Shown here one piece after another: positions 53,181 to 62,190 of a stretch of DNA of 64,000 nt. The translations under genes and the position numbers were made by a program. Position 1 is the stretch's first letter. Every line of letters starts with the position of its first letter. The notes under the pieces were generated by a model that was not told the origin of the DNA, did not search any database, and worked only from the letters and a program-made list of their open reading frames with translations. The DNA comes from DASRDE01 sp035938175 (GTDB lineage Bacteria > Vulcanimicrobiota > Vulcanimicrobiia > Vulcanimicrobiales > Vulcanimicrobiaceae). The stretch covers positions 62,001 through 126,000 of the forward strand of contig DASZHD010000036.1 in the NCBI GenBank assembly GCA_035938175.1, in the 5' to 3' direction.

Positions 53181-55262
53181 TCAGCGCTTCAAGGCGACGC
53201 GCTCGGGATAGATCGGGCGGTTGATGATGCGTTGCAATGCCGACGCATCCGCCGTCAAAATCAGATCGCAAAACCGCGCAAAGTCTTCGCGCGCCGCTTC
53301 GCCTTCCGCGAACCGCTCGTTCTTCGTTAAATCTACCCTACCGTCGACGGCGCGGAAGCGCAGGTACCGCCCGTCATCGTCGATTCCGGTTTCCAGCAGC
53401 CCCTCGTCTTCGAAGATTCGCACGGCAACGCTGACGGTGCGTTCGTTCGCTTTGTCCAGATCCAGCGTTCGCGCGATCTCGGCGAACGACATGCGAAGCG
53501 GTCCGCGCGCCGCCAACGAACGCATTCCCTTATAGAGCTCGCGCAGTACGTTGATCGTGGGCGACTCCTGATCGATGATGAACTCGTTGATGCGCCGGTC
53601 GGCGTCGCCGAAAAGCAAATGAATCCGCGCGGGCTCGCCGTCGCGGCCGGCGCGCCCCGCCTGCTGGTTGAATTCCGTGAAATCGAAGTTCAGATGGTAG
53701 TGCACCACATTGCGCACGTCCGGCAAATCGATCCCTTCGCCAAACGCCGAGGTCGCAACGACGATCCGCAAGGTGCCGGCACGAAAGAGGCCCTCGACTT
53801 CCGTGCGATCGGCCGGCGGCATTCCGGCGTGGTAAAACATGACCTCGTTTTTGAACCGTCTGCGAAGCGCTTCCGCCGTCTTCGTCGCTTCGCTGCGGGA
53901 ATTGCAATAAACGATTCCCTTGCCGGGTGAATCTTCAAATAGTTCCGACAGGTACTTGAGTTTGTCGCGCGTGCCGCGTGCGTCGGCAATGTGCAGATTC
54001 TCGCGGATAGTGGGATCGATGACCCACGATTCGATCGCCAGGTCTTTGACGATTTGCGCGAACGCATCGTCGCCGGCGGTTGCGGTAAGCGCGAGAACCT
54101 GCGGGCGTCCCAGAGACGCTATGGTGGCGCCCAATTTCCCGTATGCGGAGCGGTGTTTCGACTCGTACACGTGATGCGCTTCGTCGACGACGACGAGCGA
54201 AGGCGTGCTGCGGCCCGTGAACGCTTCGCGATGAAACTGTAAAAATTCCGGGGTCGCGAGCACGATATCCCACGCACCTGCGTCCAGCGCGTCCATCAGG
54301 TACCGGCGCTCTTCACCGCCGATCGATCCATTGGCACGCAACACGCGAATGCCCAGCGGATCCAGGCGGCGCGTGAGCGCGTCGTATTGATCGTTCGCGA
54401 GCGCGCGCAGCGGATAGATGACCAGCGTCTTGCGCTCGGACTCCAATGCGTGATTCGCCGCGGGGTACTGAAAGCAGAACGATTTTCCGCGTCCCGTCCC
54501 AAGAATCGCAATGGTGTTCTTTCCGGCCTCCACACGCGCCAGTACCTCGCGCTGCGCGCTATGCGGCTGGGCATCGCCAATCAGCGCTCGGCGTACGGCA
54601 TCGCGGTCCGCCTGCGCACGCGCATGGATTGCGAACGTATCGGTCCGCGCAACTTCTCGCTCCACGCGGATGTTGACGCCGAAGTTCTTTCCTTCGGTGC
54701 CGCCCGTAACGTGTTCGATGCGTGCCGCGTAGCGCGCGCCGCCGTCGATCAAGGGCGACAGATGTTTCGCGATTTCTTTGCGCAAGAACCCGACCTGGAA
54801 TGCCCCGTAGCACACTGCGATTGCATTGGCGTCGACGGGGTTGTCGGGCTGCCGCTGCAGTTCGAGTTCGAGTCCGGGTGTCAATCCGGCAATCAGATCT
54901 TGGCGGCGTGCGAACGAAACGCCCATGACTTTGGTGGGAAATGAATCGCGCTCGCCTACGCCGGAGAAGGGATCGCGGCGCAGATACTCCGCGCTGCGGC
55001 GGAACATGCGGTCGAGGAAGTCTTCGGGATTGTCGCCCTGAGCCTGTCGAAGGGCCGAGCTTGTCGAGGCCTTTGCTGTTCCCTTCGATTCCTCAGGGTG
55101 CTTCGATTCCTCAGCATGACACGATTCCTCAGCATGACGAGATGCTTCAGCGTGACGAGCGGCGTGAAGAGAATCGAATTCGCGTAACAGCCGTTCGAAA
55201 GCCGCCTCCGACGGAGTCGGAGGCGGCAACGCGTTACTCGCCTTGCGGCTGCGCCGGTTCAT
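53181..55262 (-). CDS. HIRAN-domain RecQ-like DNA helicase
   Basis: This 693-residue protein combines an N-terminal HIRAN domain (about residues 109-200; KVMGVSFARRQDLIAGL, LELQRQPDNPVDANAIAV, FQVGFLRKEIAKHL) with a superfamily 2 helicase core. The core has an unusual Walker A, ILGTGRGKS (K260), the DEAH box VVDEAHHVYES (D360), and motif VI QQAGRAGRDGEPA. A winged-helix tail follows, and no RQC zinc cluster is seen. HIRAN domains bind 3'-OH single-stranded ends in HLTF, suggesting fork repair. Residues about 35-78 come from palindromic repeat DNA. Its first 29 bases overlap secF. Confidence 0.82.
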   Translation of the reverse strand: MNRRSRKASNALPPPTPSEAAFERLLREFDSLHAARHAEASRHAEESCHAEESKHPEESKGTAKASTSSALRQAQGDNPEDFLDRMFRRSAEYLRRDPFSGVGERDSFPTKVMGVSFARRQDLIAGLTPGLELELQRQPDNPVDANAIAVCYGAFQVGFLRKEIAKHLSPLIDGGARYAARIEHVTGGTEGKNFGVNIRVEREVARTDTFAIHARAQADRDAVRRALIGDAQPHSAQREVLARVEAGKNTIAILGTGRGKSFCFQYPAANHALESERKTLVIYPLRALANDQYDALTRRLDPLGIRVLRANGSIGGEERRYLMDALDAGAWDIVLATPEFLQFHREAFTGRSTPSLVVVDEAHHVYESKHRSAYGKLGATIASLGRPQVLALTATAGDDAFAQIVKDLAIESWVIDPTIRENLHIADARGTRDKLKYLSELFEDSPGKGIVYCNSRSEATKTAEALRRRFKNEVMFYHAGMPPADRTEVEGLFRAGTLRIVVATSAFGEGIDLPDVRNVVHYHLNFDFTEFNQQAGRAGRDGEPARIHLLFGDADRRINEFIIDQESPTINVLRELYKGMRSLAARGPLRMSFAEIARTLDLDKANERTVSVAVRIFEDEGLLETGIDDDGRYLRFRAVDGRVDLTKNERFAEGEAAREDFARFCDLILTADASALQRIINRPIYPERVALKR
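55028..55165. repeat. In-frame palindromic repeat insertion inside the RecQ-like gene
   Basis: Units such as CTGAGCCTGTCGAAGGGCC (from 55039), CCTTCGATTCCTCAGGGTG (from 55082), then CGATTCCTCAGCATGAC twice, match the repeat cluster at 39889-40075. On the minus strand it codes for residues about 33-78, ARHAEASRHAEESCHAEE followed by SKHPEESKGTAKASTSSALR and QAQGDN, low-complexity peptide repeats. It lies between a short N-terminal leader and the HIRAN domain and keeps the frame open. Confidence 0.75.
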
Positions 55263-56577
55263 CCCGAGGCGGCAGCGACTGCTCCGGCTCGAAGTCGTCG
55301 AGATTCAGATTGATCTCTTCGTGCCCCTGATCGAACGCCGCTTCGTGCAAGCCGGAAGCCTGCGCGTCCAGCGGATCCATTTCTTCGTACGCTGAAGGCG
55401 CATCTTCGAGAGCAGTCGCCGCGGTGGTCGGACCGCCGGCATCGCTACGTTTGCGCTTATAGCGCGCGGGCGTGGCGGACGGCGGCCGCGTGGCCTTTGC
55501 CTTTTCGCGACGGGCTTTGCGTGCCGCCACGATGTCTTCGCGCGCGACGCCGCCGTGCGCCGCGAGCGCCTTGCTTTCGGCAATGCTGCGCGCGGAACGC
55601 GTGCGATCGGCGGACACGCCCGCGGCACGTTTGCGCATCGCCGCTTCCATCTGCCGCTTACGGAACACCAGCACGAGGGGTGCTGAATAAAAGATCGAGT
55701 GATAGCCGCCGGAGCAAATGCCGACCAGCAATGCGAACGCGAAGTTCTTCAGCGACGCACCGCCCAGCGCGAGCAGCGCAACGAGCGTGATGACGACCGT
55801 GGCCAACGTATTGAACGACCGGGTCATCGTCTGGAGAATCGACGTGTTGACGATCTTCTCATACGGCTCGCCGGCCATCAACTTCGTGTTCTCGCGGATA
55901 CGATCGAGAATGACGATCGTGTCCATGACCGAGTAACCGATGACCGTCAAAACCGCGGCGAGGAAGGCGTCGTCGGCTTTCTTGCCGGCCAGCGCGTAGA
56001 TGCCGATCATCATCGCGGCGTCTCGAACCAGCGCGATGATCGTCACGAGACCGAAGATGTAATTCCAGCCGAAGCGGAACGCGATATAGAGAAATTGGAT
56101 CGCCAGTGCGATAACTAGCGCCTCGATAGCCTTGGTAAGATACTCGCGCCCCAACGTCGGACCGACCGACGTGATTTGCGATTTCTGCCGGTCGACCGGC
56201 GCCAGGTTATCGAGCGCGTCCCACAACGGCTTGGTGTTGTTGCCGAACGCGACTTGCGTCTCTTCCACGTTGTAGCGCTGCCAGCCGTCGCCGCTCTGCG
56301 TGCCGACCGTCCGTAGTTCCATATCCGTCACGCCGACGGATCCCAACGCCGTGCGGACTTGTTGCACCGTGACCGGCTTCGTAAACGATACGTCGATTGC
56401 CGTACCGCCGGTGAACGAAAGGCCCAGCTGCATCATCTTGCCGGGCTGGAAGCCGTTGCCGCCGGCAAAGCCGTGATAGACCATCGAGCCCAAACCGGCC
56501 GCGATGACGAGATACGAGATCAGCGATACGGTACGGAACCAGCCGACGATGTTCCAGTTCAGTCTGCGAAAAAACAT
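55234..56577 (-). CDS. secF: SecF protein-export membrane protein
   Basis: This 447-residue protein has six membrane helices and the SecF markers FTGGTAIDVSF near the N-terminus, and YSVMDTIVILDRIREN and TSILQTMTRSFNTLATV in the second half. With SecD it helps complete protein translocation by proton motive force. A charged C-terminal tail of about 120 residues is longer than usual. Its ATG overlaps the SecD stop by one base (TGATG). The downstream helicase gene starts 29 bases before its stop. Confidence 0.95.
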   Translation of the reverse strand: MFFRRLNWNIVGWFRTVSLISYLVIAAGLGSMVYHGFAGGNGFQPGKMMQLGLSFTGGTAIDVSFTKPVTVQQVRTALGSVGVTDMELRTVGTQSGDGWQRYNVEETQVAFGNNTKPLWDALDNLAPVDRQKSQITSVGPTLGREYLTKAIEALVIALAIQFLYIAFRFGWNYIFGLVTIIALVRDAAMMIGIYALAGKKADDAFLAAVLTVIGYSVMDTIVILDRIRENTKLMAGEPYEKIVNTSILQTMTRSFNTLATVVITLVALLALGGASLKNFAFALLVGICSGGYHSIFYSAPLVLVFRKRQMEAAMRKRAAGVSADRTRSARSIAESKALAAHGGVAREDIVAARKARREKAKATRPPSATPARYKRKRSDAGGPTTAATALEDAPSAYEEMDPLDAQASGLHEAAFDQGHEEINLNLDDFEPEQSLPPRDEPAQPQGE

Positions 56578-57932
56578 CAGGCACCCGCCCCCGACTTAGC
56601 AAATACGCCGACGTCTTCGGAATTGACCCCGTACAGCGACGGCGAGGTCGCGATGTCGTTGTCGACCAGCACGTCGACGAAGAACCGCGTGATCAGCACG
56701 GCAGTTACGAGTGAGAGAATCGTTCCCCACATCAGCGTAAACGCGAAGCCTTTCACGGTTCCGGTACCGAATTGGAAGAGCACGAATGCGCCGACGATGG
56801 TGGTAACGTGACTGTCGAGCACGGCCGACATCGCGCGCCGGAATCCGGTCGCGACCGACGCGCGCATCGTTTTGCCGGACCAGAGTTCTTCTTTGATCCG
56901 CTCGAAGATCAACACGTTCGCGTCGACCGCCATACCGATCGACAGCACGAAACCGGCGATACCGGGAAGTGTTAGCGTGGCATGCGAGATGGAAAGTATC
57001 GCGAGCATCATCACGACGTAGATCAGCAGCGCGACGTCGGCCAAAAAGCCCGGCAGCCGGTACACGACGATCATGAACACCAGCACGAGCCCGAGGCCCA
57101 GCATCGATGCGCGCAGCGACATTTCGAGGTCGATTTTTCCGAGCGTCGGCCCGATCGTCTCGTTTTCGATAATCACCGGCGTAACGCGCAGCGCGCCGGA
57201 ATTCAGGTTGTTGGCGAGTGCGATCGTGTCGTCTTGCGTGAATTGTCCCTGAATGATGCCGTTGCTCGAAATCGCTCCGTTGATGACGGGCGCCGACAAA
57301 TACCGCTTGTCGAGGAACATCCCCAAATCTTTACCGAGGTTCTTTGACGTCAGATCGTAGAACTTCTTGGGATCTTTCGTGGTGAAATCGATCGCCGGAT
57401 TTCCGGCCGTGTCGAAGGATGCTTGCGCGCTCTTGAGATCTTTGCCCTGATAGACGACTTTGCCGCTGGCCTCGTACGCGCCGGCGTTGACGTAGTCGCA
57501 CGCCTTCTTGTCCTTCGGATTTGCGGTGCATGCCGCTTGTGCCGCCATCGCCTTGTTGTTCACATCCGCCGGGACGATCTTGTACTCCAGCACCGCGGCT
57601 TGTTTTATCGCCTTCTCCGCTTGCTCGGTGTTGCTGACGTGCGGCAGATCGACGGAGATACGGTTGCTATTCACCTTGGCGATCTGCGGTTCGGCAACGC
57701 CCAAACCGTTGATGCGCCGGTCGATCGTATCCATCGTTTCCTGTTGGATCTCAGGCGTGATCTGCGGAACGTCTTGCGTCGGATTGAGCTGAAGCAGCAG
57801 ATGCGCGCCGCCGACCAGATCGAGTCCGAGATTGATCTTCTTTTGGACGGGAAGCGCCGCCCAGAGGCTGAGGGCCGTGATGGCGATGACCACCAGGGCT
57901 TTGATCGGATTTTTGTACTTGTTCCAGCTCAT
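56577..57932 (-). CDS. secD: SecD protein-export membrane protein
   Basis: This 451-residue protein has the SecD start NPIKALVVIAITALSLWAAL, then KINLGLDLVGGAHLLLQL, the P1 domain, and six helices containing AGFVLSIGMAVDANVLIFERIKEEL. The start at 57932 is chosen because it begins immediately before the first helix; the frame extends further into a terminator-like leader. SecD and SecF are adjacent and coupled. A sigma70-type promoter and a terminator-like hairpin precede it. Confidence 0.95.
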   Translation of the reverse strand: MSWNKYKNPIKALVVIAITALSLWAALPVQKKINLGLDLVGGAHLLLQLNPTQDVPQITPEIQQETMDTIDRRINGLGVAEPQIAKVNSNRISVDLPHVSNTEQAEKAIKQAAVLEYKIVPADVNNKAMAAQAACTANPKDKKACDYVNAGAYEASGKVVYQGKDLKSAQASFDTAGNPAIDFTTKDPKKFYDLTSKNLGKDLGMFLDKRYLSAPVINGAISSNGIIQGQFTQDDTIALANNLNSGALRVTPVIIENETIGPTLGKIDLEMSLRASMLGLGLVLVFMIVVYRLPGFLADVALLIYVVMMLAILSISHATLTLPGIAGFVLSIGMAVDANVLIFERIKEELWSGKTMRASVATGFRRAMSAVLDSHVTTIVGAFVLFQFGTGTVKGFAFTLMWGTILSLVTAVLITRFFVDVLVDNDIATSPSLYGVNSEDVGVFAKSGAGA

Positions 57933-57941
57933 GCGTACCGT

Positions 57942-57971
57942 AAAAAAAGCAGTGCCCGCCACAAGGGCGGG
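57942..57971 (-). terminator. Terminator-like hairpin in the secD leader
   Basis: On the minus strand CCCGCC and GGCGGG form a hairpin with a five-base loop, and a run of seven T follows five bases later, just 9 bases before the secD ATG. It may end flhA transcripts, or attenuate the secD transcript that starts from the promoter at 57985-58013. Confidence 0.5.
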
Positions 57972-57984
57972 TCCAAACCCTAAG

Positions 57985-58013
57985 AGTCTAACAGGCCGTC
58001 GTGGGACCGTCAA
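57985..58013 (-). promoter_or_regulatory. Promoter of the secDF operon
   Basis: On the minus strand TTGACG (58013-58008), 17 bases and TAGACT (57990-57985) form a good sigma70-type promoter in the 103-base gap between the flhA stop and secD. Confidence 0.6.
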
Positions 58014-58035
58014 ATTGGGGCCTGACGAAGTTCTC

Positions 58036-60084
58036 TCAGGCCGCCTCGGGCCCTTGCTCTTCCTTAATTAGTCCTGCAGGAACCAGCCGCAGCTCGGGAG
58101 GCAGCTCGGCGTAGCTGTACACGCCGATGCGCAGTCCGGAACGCAAAAAGAAGTCGGCCAACAGCGGCCGCACGGCGCCCGTACAGACGATCGCCGCCTG
58201 CCCGGGCGCAGCGGCGGACGCGTACTGCTCCGCCTGGTCGCGTACCGCCAAGGCAAGCGCCGGGTCGGGCTCTGCAGCTCCGGTCGAGAAGGACTCGGCG
58301 AGCCGGCGCTCCAGTTCGGGCTCGAGCAACAGCGGCTCGATCGTTTCACGGCCGCGGCGACGCAGCTGGGAGGGAACGATGACGCGGCGCGCCGCCTCGG
58401 CCAGGTCGCGCGGTTCGCGGCTTACGGCGGCGGCGTCGATCATCGCTTCGAACACGGTCACCGGATCGCGCGGCCAGATTCGTTCGCGCAGCAACAGTCC
58501 CAGCGCCTTTTGGACCGCAGCCAGCGGCAACGCGTCACCGCCGATCTCTTTCACGAGCGTCGGAACCGTTGCACGCAGATGCTCCAGCATCGTCTGCAGC
58601 TCTTGCCGCCCCAGCAGCGCTTCCGCGTGCTCCCGCGCGATTTCGGCCAGATGCGAACCGACGATCGAAACCGGATCGAAAACCAGCGCACCCTCTTGCA
58701 GCGCGCGCTCGCGCGTTTGCGGATCGATCCATTTTGCATCCAGACCGTAGACCGGTTCGCGGGCGGGTTCACCCTCGATTCGCGCAAGAACCGGATCGTC
58801 GGCGACGGCCAGCATTCGAAGCAGATCCAAACAGCCTTCGCCGCATAACTCATCCCGTACGCGGATCGCATACGAGTCGGGATCGCGCGTCAGATCGTCG
58901 CGCAGCCGCACGCCCGGCAACACGATGCCGATCTCGGCGGCTAATGCCCGGCGCACTTCTCCGACGCGATCCAGCAGCGCATCCGCGAGCGGCGGCGCGA
59001 GCAGCTGCGCCAGATTCGCGCCGATCTCGATGCACACGGCGTCGACGCCGACCAGCGCCAGCGCCATTTCCGGGCGGCGGATCGCCGATCGTTTCGACAG
59101 CTCGCGCTCGTGTGCGAGTGCTTGAGCGGCAACCGCGTTGCGCTTTTGCGCCGCTCGTGCTCCGGCAGAAGCGCACAGACCGAGAACGACGAACACGGGA
59201 CGCGGCAGCGCCGGAACAAACGCAAGTGCCAGCAGCAATCCGCCCGCAACGCGCAAGATCTCCGGCCGCGCGAACAATTGGGAGGCGAGGTCTGCTCCCA
59301 GCGAACCGTCCGCGGCTACGCGCGTTACCATCATGCCCATCGCGGTCGACATCAGGAACGCGGGGAGCGTGGTGACCAGCGCGTTGCCGATCGATAAGAG
59401 CGCGAACGTCTGGAGCGCCTGCCCGGGCGGCATGCCGTGATACACTGCGCCCACAACCACTCCGCCGATCAAATTCAGCACGACGATGATGAGCGCGGCA
59501 ACGGCATCGCCCTTGACGAATTTACCCGCGCCGTCCATTGCGCCGTAGAAATCCGCTTCTTTTTGAACGTACGATCGTTTTTCGCGCGCGCCGTCCGCGT
59601 CCAGCACGCCGGCATGCACGTCGGCATCGATGGCCATTTGTTTGCCGGGCATCGCATCCAGCGTAAAACGCGCGGCTACTTCGGCGACGCGTTGCGAGCC
59701 GCTCGCAATGACGACGAACTGGATCGTGATGAGAATCGCAAAGACGATGAGCCCGACGACCAGATTGCCGCGTACGACGAAGTCTCCGAATGCGGGAATC
59801 ACGCCGCCTGCGCCGCCGGGCAGGTGGCCCTGCGTCAGAATCAAGCGCGTGGCGGACACGTCGAGCGACAATCGAAACAGCGTGGCAATCAACAGCGCGG
59901 GCGCGAAAGCAGAGAACTCCAGCGGCTCTTCTACCGTTACGCTCAGCAGCAACACCAGCGCGGATCCGAAGATATTGATACCGAGAAGCGCGTCCAAAAT
60001 CAGCGGCGGCAACGGCACGATGAGAATCGCCACGATGCCGAGCAGCACGAACGCAAAGCCGTACGTCGGAACGCGGTTACGCAT
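58036..60084 (-). CDS. flhA: FlhA/SctV-type type III export gate protein
   Basis: This 682-residue protein has eight N-terminal helices with the FHIPEP-like FRLSLDVSATRLILTQGHL, a DAMPGKQMAIDADVHAGVLDADG segment broken by its two conserved aspartates, and a large cytosolic domain (about residues 330-682). It forms the nonameric ring that receives export substrates and couples proton flow. The start at 60084 overlaps the flhB stop by eight bases. Whether the system is flagellar or an injectisome cannot be told from this gene alone. Confidence 0.93.
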   Translation of the reverse strand: MRNRVPTYGFAFVLLGIVAILIVPLPPLILDALLGINIFGSALVLLLSVTVEEPLEFSAFAPALLIATLFRLSLDVSATRLILTQGHLPGGAGGVIPAFGDFVVRGNLVVGLIVFAILITIQFVVIASGSQRVAEVAARFTLDAMPGKQMAIDADVHAGVLDADGAREKRSYVQKEADFYGAMDGAGKFVKGDAVAALIIVVLNLIGGVVVGAVYHGMPPGQALQTFALLSIGNALVTTLPAFLMSTAMGMMVTRVAADGSLGADLASQLFARPEILRVAGGLLLALAFVPALPRPVFVVLGLCASAGARAAQKRNAVAAQALAHERELSKRSAIRRPEMALALVGVDAVCIEIGANLAQLLAPPLADALLDRVGEVRRALAAEIGIVLPGVRLRDDLTRDPDSYAIRVRDELCGEGCLDLLRMLAVADDPVLARIEGEPAREPVYGLDAKWIDPQTRERALQEGALVFDPVSIVGSHLAEIAREHAEALLGRQELQTMLEHLRATVPTLVKEIGGDALPLAAVQKALGLLLRERIWPRDPVTVFEAMIDAAAVSREPRDLAEAARRVIVPSQLRRRGRETIEPLLLEPELERRLAESFSTGAAEPDPALALAVRDQAEQYASAAAPGQAAIVCTGAVRPLLADFFLRSGLRIGVYSYAELPPELRLVPAGLIKEEQGPEAA

Positions 60085-61093
60085 ACGTATCGCGATCCCG
60101 GAGAACGTGCTGCAAGCGTAAGACGATCTCCGCAACGGCGAGGTACGTTTCTTGCGGTATGAAATCACCCGCATTCGCCGACGCATAGAGCGCACGCGCG
60201 AGGGCGACGTTCTCTACCAGCGGGATGCCCAGCGAAAACGCGCGTTCGCGTACGCGTGCGGCCGCTTCATCGGCGGCACGGATCAAAACCCGTGGCACCG
60301 GTACCTCCGGCGGGCGGTACTCGAGCGCCATCGCGATATGCGTGGGGTTGGTAACGACGAACGCCGCGTCTTTCACGCGCGCGAGCGAACCGCGCGCAAT
60401 GCGCCGGTGCAGCGTCTTGCGCCGTCCGCGTGCGAGCGGATCGCCGTCCTGCTCTTTCTGGTCGCGTTTGAGTTCTTCGTACGACATCTTCAGACGGTTT
60501 CGCCAGCGTGTGAATTGGATGCCGTAATCGGCGAACGCAAAGACTCCGCCGACGGCGCAAGCCGCCGCGCACGTTTGCAGCACGCCATGCCAGGCGGCTT
60601 GTGCAACCGCGAGCACGCCGGCACCGTGCAGTACCGTCGCGTACACCGCGCCGGCAACGCCCGTCATCGCAGCTCCCGCGCAAAGAAAGGCCACGATGGC
60701 TCGCATGCTCGACACGACGGATTCGCGCGAAAACATCCGCTTCACGTTTTCCGATGGGTTCAAGCGGCTCGGCTTGAACGCAACCGCCGTGAAATGCAAT
60801 CCGCCGCCTTGCGCGATTGCCGACACGCAAGCCGCCGCGCCCGCAGCCCCGGCCGGCACGAGCATCAAACCGAACGACGCGGCGAGCGGCCCCGCCGGAT
60901 TTGCGCCCGCAAACGCGTTTTCCAACACGATTTTCGCTTGTGCGCCGAGCGCGGGCGCCACGAGCGCCGTGGCGATCAAACCACCGGCCAGCGCTGCGGC
61001 ACTGCACAGCTCTTGCGAACGCGCAACGTCGCCCTCGCGTTTTGCTTTTTGCAGCCGCGATGCAGTCGGTTCAAAGGGTTTTTCCTCGGCCAT
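60077..61093 (-). CDS. flhB: FlhB/SctU-type export switch protein
   Basis: This 338-residue protein has four helices and the autocleavage motif NPTH (in VVTNPTHIAMALEY, about residue 250), where it splits to switch substrate class. The N-terminal KPFEPTASRLQKAKREGDVARSQEL and KMSYEELKRDQKEQDGDPL are typical. Its ATG directly follows the FliR stop (adjacent codons). It is part of the fliQ-fliR-flhB-flhA block. Confidence 0.95.
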   Translation of the reverse strand: MAEEKPFEPTASRLQKAKREGDVARSQELCSAAALAGGLIATALVAPALGAQAKIVLENAFAGANPAGPLAASFGLMLVPAGAAGAAACVSAIAQGGGLHFTAVAFKPSRLNPSENVKRMFSRESVVSSMRAIVAFLCAGAAMTGVAGAVYATVLHGAGVLAVAQAAWHGVLQTCAAACAVGGVFAFADYGIQFTRWRNRLKMSYEELKRDQKEQDGDPLARGRRKTLHRRIARGSLARVKDAAFVVTNPTHIAMALEYRPPEVPVPRVLIRAADEAAARVRERAFSLGIPLVENVALARALYASANAGDFIPQETYLAVAEIVLRLQHVLRDRDTYA

Positions 61094-61807
61094 CTACGGG
61101 CTCAGAAATGGAACGCGCACCCACGGGACTGCGCTTTGCGCGAAGAGCGGTGGGATCGTAACGAGCGTAACGACTACGGCAGTCGCAAATACAATCGGAA
61201 ACGATAGCGTGAAGGCCGCGAAGCGCGGTATCACGCGCGAGGCGGCTGCCAGCGTAACCTGTGCAACGAAAACGAGCGCAATCGCCGGACCGGCAACCAG
61301 CAGCGCCGCCTCGACGATCGACGACGGCAGCGCGATCGCATACGCGTAAAGGCCGCCGGATGACGGCAGCGTGCAGACGGGAAGCGCTTCGAAACTGCGC
61401 GCCAGCGCTTCAATCACGACGCGATAGCCGCCGAGCAGAAAGAAGCCGGCGAGAAACACCATCGACCACACGCGTCCGAATGCCGACGCCGCAAAGAAGG
61501 ACGAGCCCGGCACGCTTCCGCGGATGCCGACGTAATCGTCGAGCGCGCGCCCGCCGGCGTATGCGCCGTCGTAGAGAATCGAAGACGCGAACCCGATCGC
61601 GGCACCGATGCCGAAGTCGGCCGCCGCAGCAAACGGCAGCGGCAGTCCGCCGCAACGCGGATGCCCGAACGCCGGCGTTAGCGCGAGCGCTACGGTCAAC
61701 GCCAACCCGGCGCGGACGGGCGCGGGGACTGAAGGATGCGAGAATCCGGGCGCGCGGGAGACGAATCCGGCGCACCGGCAGAATACGAGTAGCCCGGTTA
61801 TACTCAT
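61094..61807 (-). CDS. fliR: FliR/SctT-type export gate protein
   Basis: This 237-residue protein has about six membrane helices and the FliR pattern GFVSRAPGFSHPSVPAPVRAGLALTVALAL, split here at its glycines, and ALVFVAQVTLAAASRVIP. It is slightly shorter than E. coli FliR (about 260). FliR forms the export pore with FliP and FliQ. The ATG overlaps the FliQ stop (ATGA). Confidence 0.88.
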   Translation of the reverse strand: MSITGLLVFCRCAGFVSRAPGFSHPSVPAPVRAGLALTVALALTPAFGHPRCGGLPLPFAAAADFGIGAAIGFASSILYDGAYAGGRALDDYVGIRGSVPGSSFFAASAFGRVWSMVFLAGFFLLGGYRVVIEALARSFEALPVCTLPSSGGLYAYAIALPSSIVEAALLVAGPAIALVFVAQVTLAAASRVIPRFAAFTLSFPIVFATAVVVTLVTIPPLFAQSAVPWVRVPFLSP

Positions 61808-62070
61808 TGCTGGGTAAGCGCGTTCAATTGGGACACCGCGCTCGTGAAGAGACCGGCACACAGATGCAGCCCGAACGAGCCGGCGATCGTCACGGCGATG
61901 CCGACGCCCACCAGTTTGGGAAGCAGCGAAAGCGTCTGTTCTTGAACTTGCGTCGCGGCTTGCAGCACCGCGACAGCCGTACCGATACCGGCGGAAACCA
62001 GTAAAACCGGCAGGCAAAGCACCGCCGTGTCAAGCAGTGTTTCGCGCAAAAGTCCGTCGAATGCGCCCAT
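61804..62070 (-). CDS. fliQ: FliQ/SctS-type export gate protein
   Basis: This 88-residue protein has two membrane helices with the FliQ core ATQVQEQTLSLLPKLVGV between them. Four copies assemble around the FliP/FliR pore. It is the first gene of the block; no fliP precedes it, since the next gene upstream is a phosphoesterase on the other strand. The four genes overlap or abut (ATGA, adjacent, eight-base overlap). Confidence 0.92.
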   Translation of the reverse strand: MGAFDGLLRETLLDTAVLCLPVLLVSAGIGTAVAVLQAATQVQEQTLSLLPKLVGVGIAVTIAGSFGLHLCAGLFTSAVSQLNALTQQ

Positions 62071-62190
62071 GCGACGAGCCTACGAAGTGCGTGTTGCCGC
62101 TGTGCTGCCGGGCGGTAACTATTTTCGCATCCGCGGCGTTACTTAGGGGATCTATCGTCGCGCCTGACCGGTTGGGGAGTTTTTTGCGTC

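Noticed and set aside
62071..62190. fliP hidden upstream of fliQ
   Set aside because: The 120 bases between fliQ and the phosphoesterase gene are far too short for fliP and contain no matching frame.
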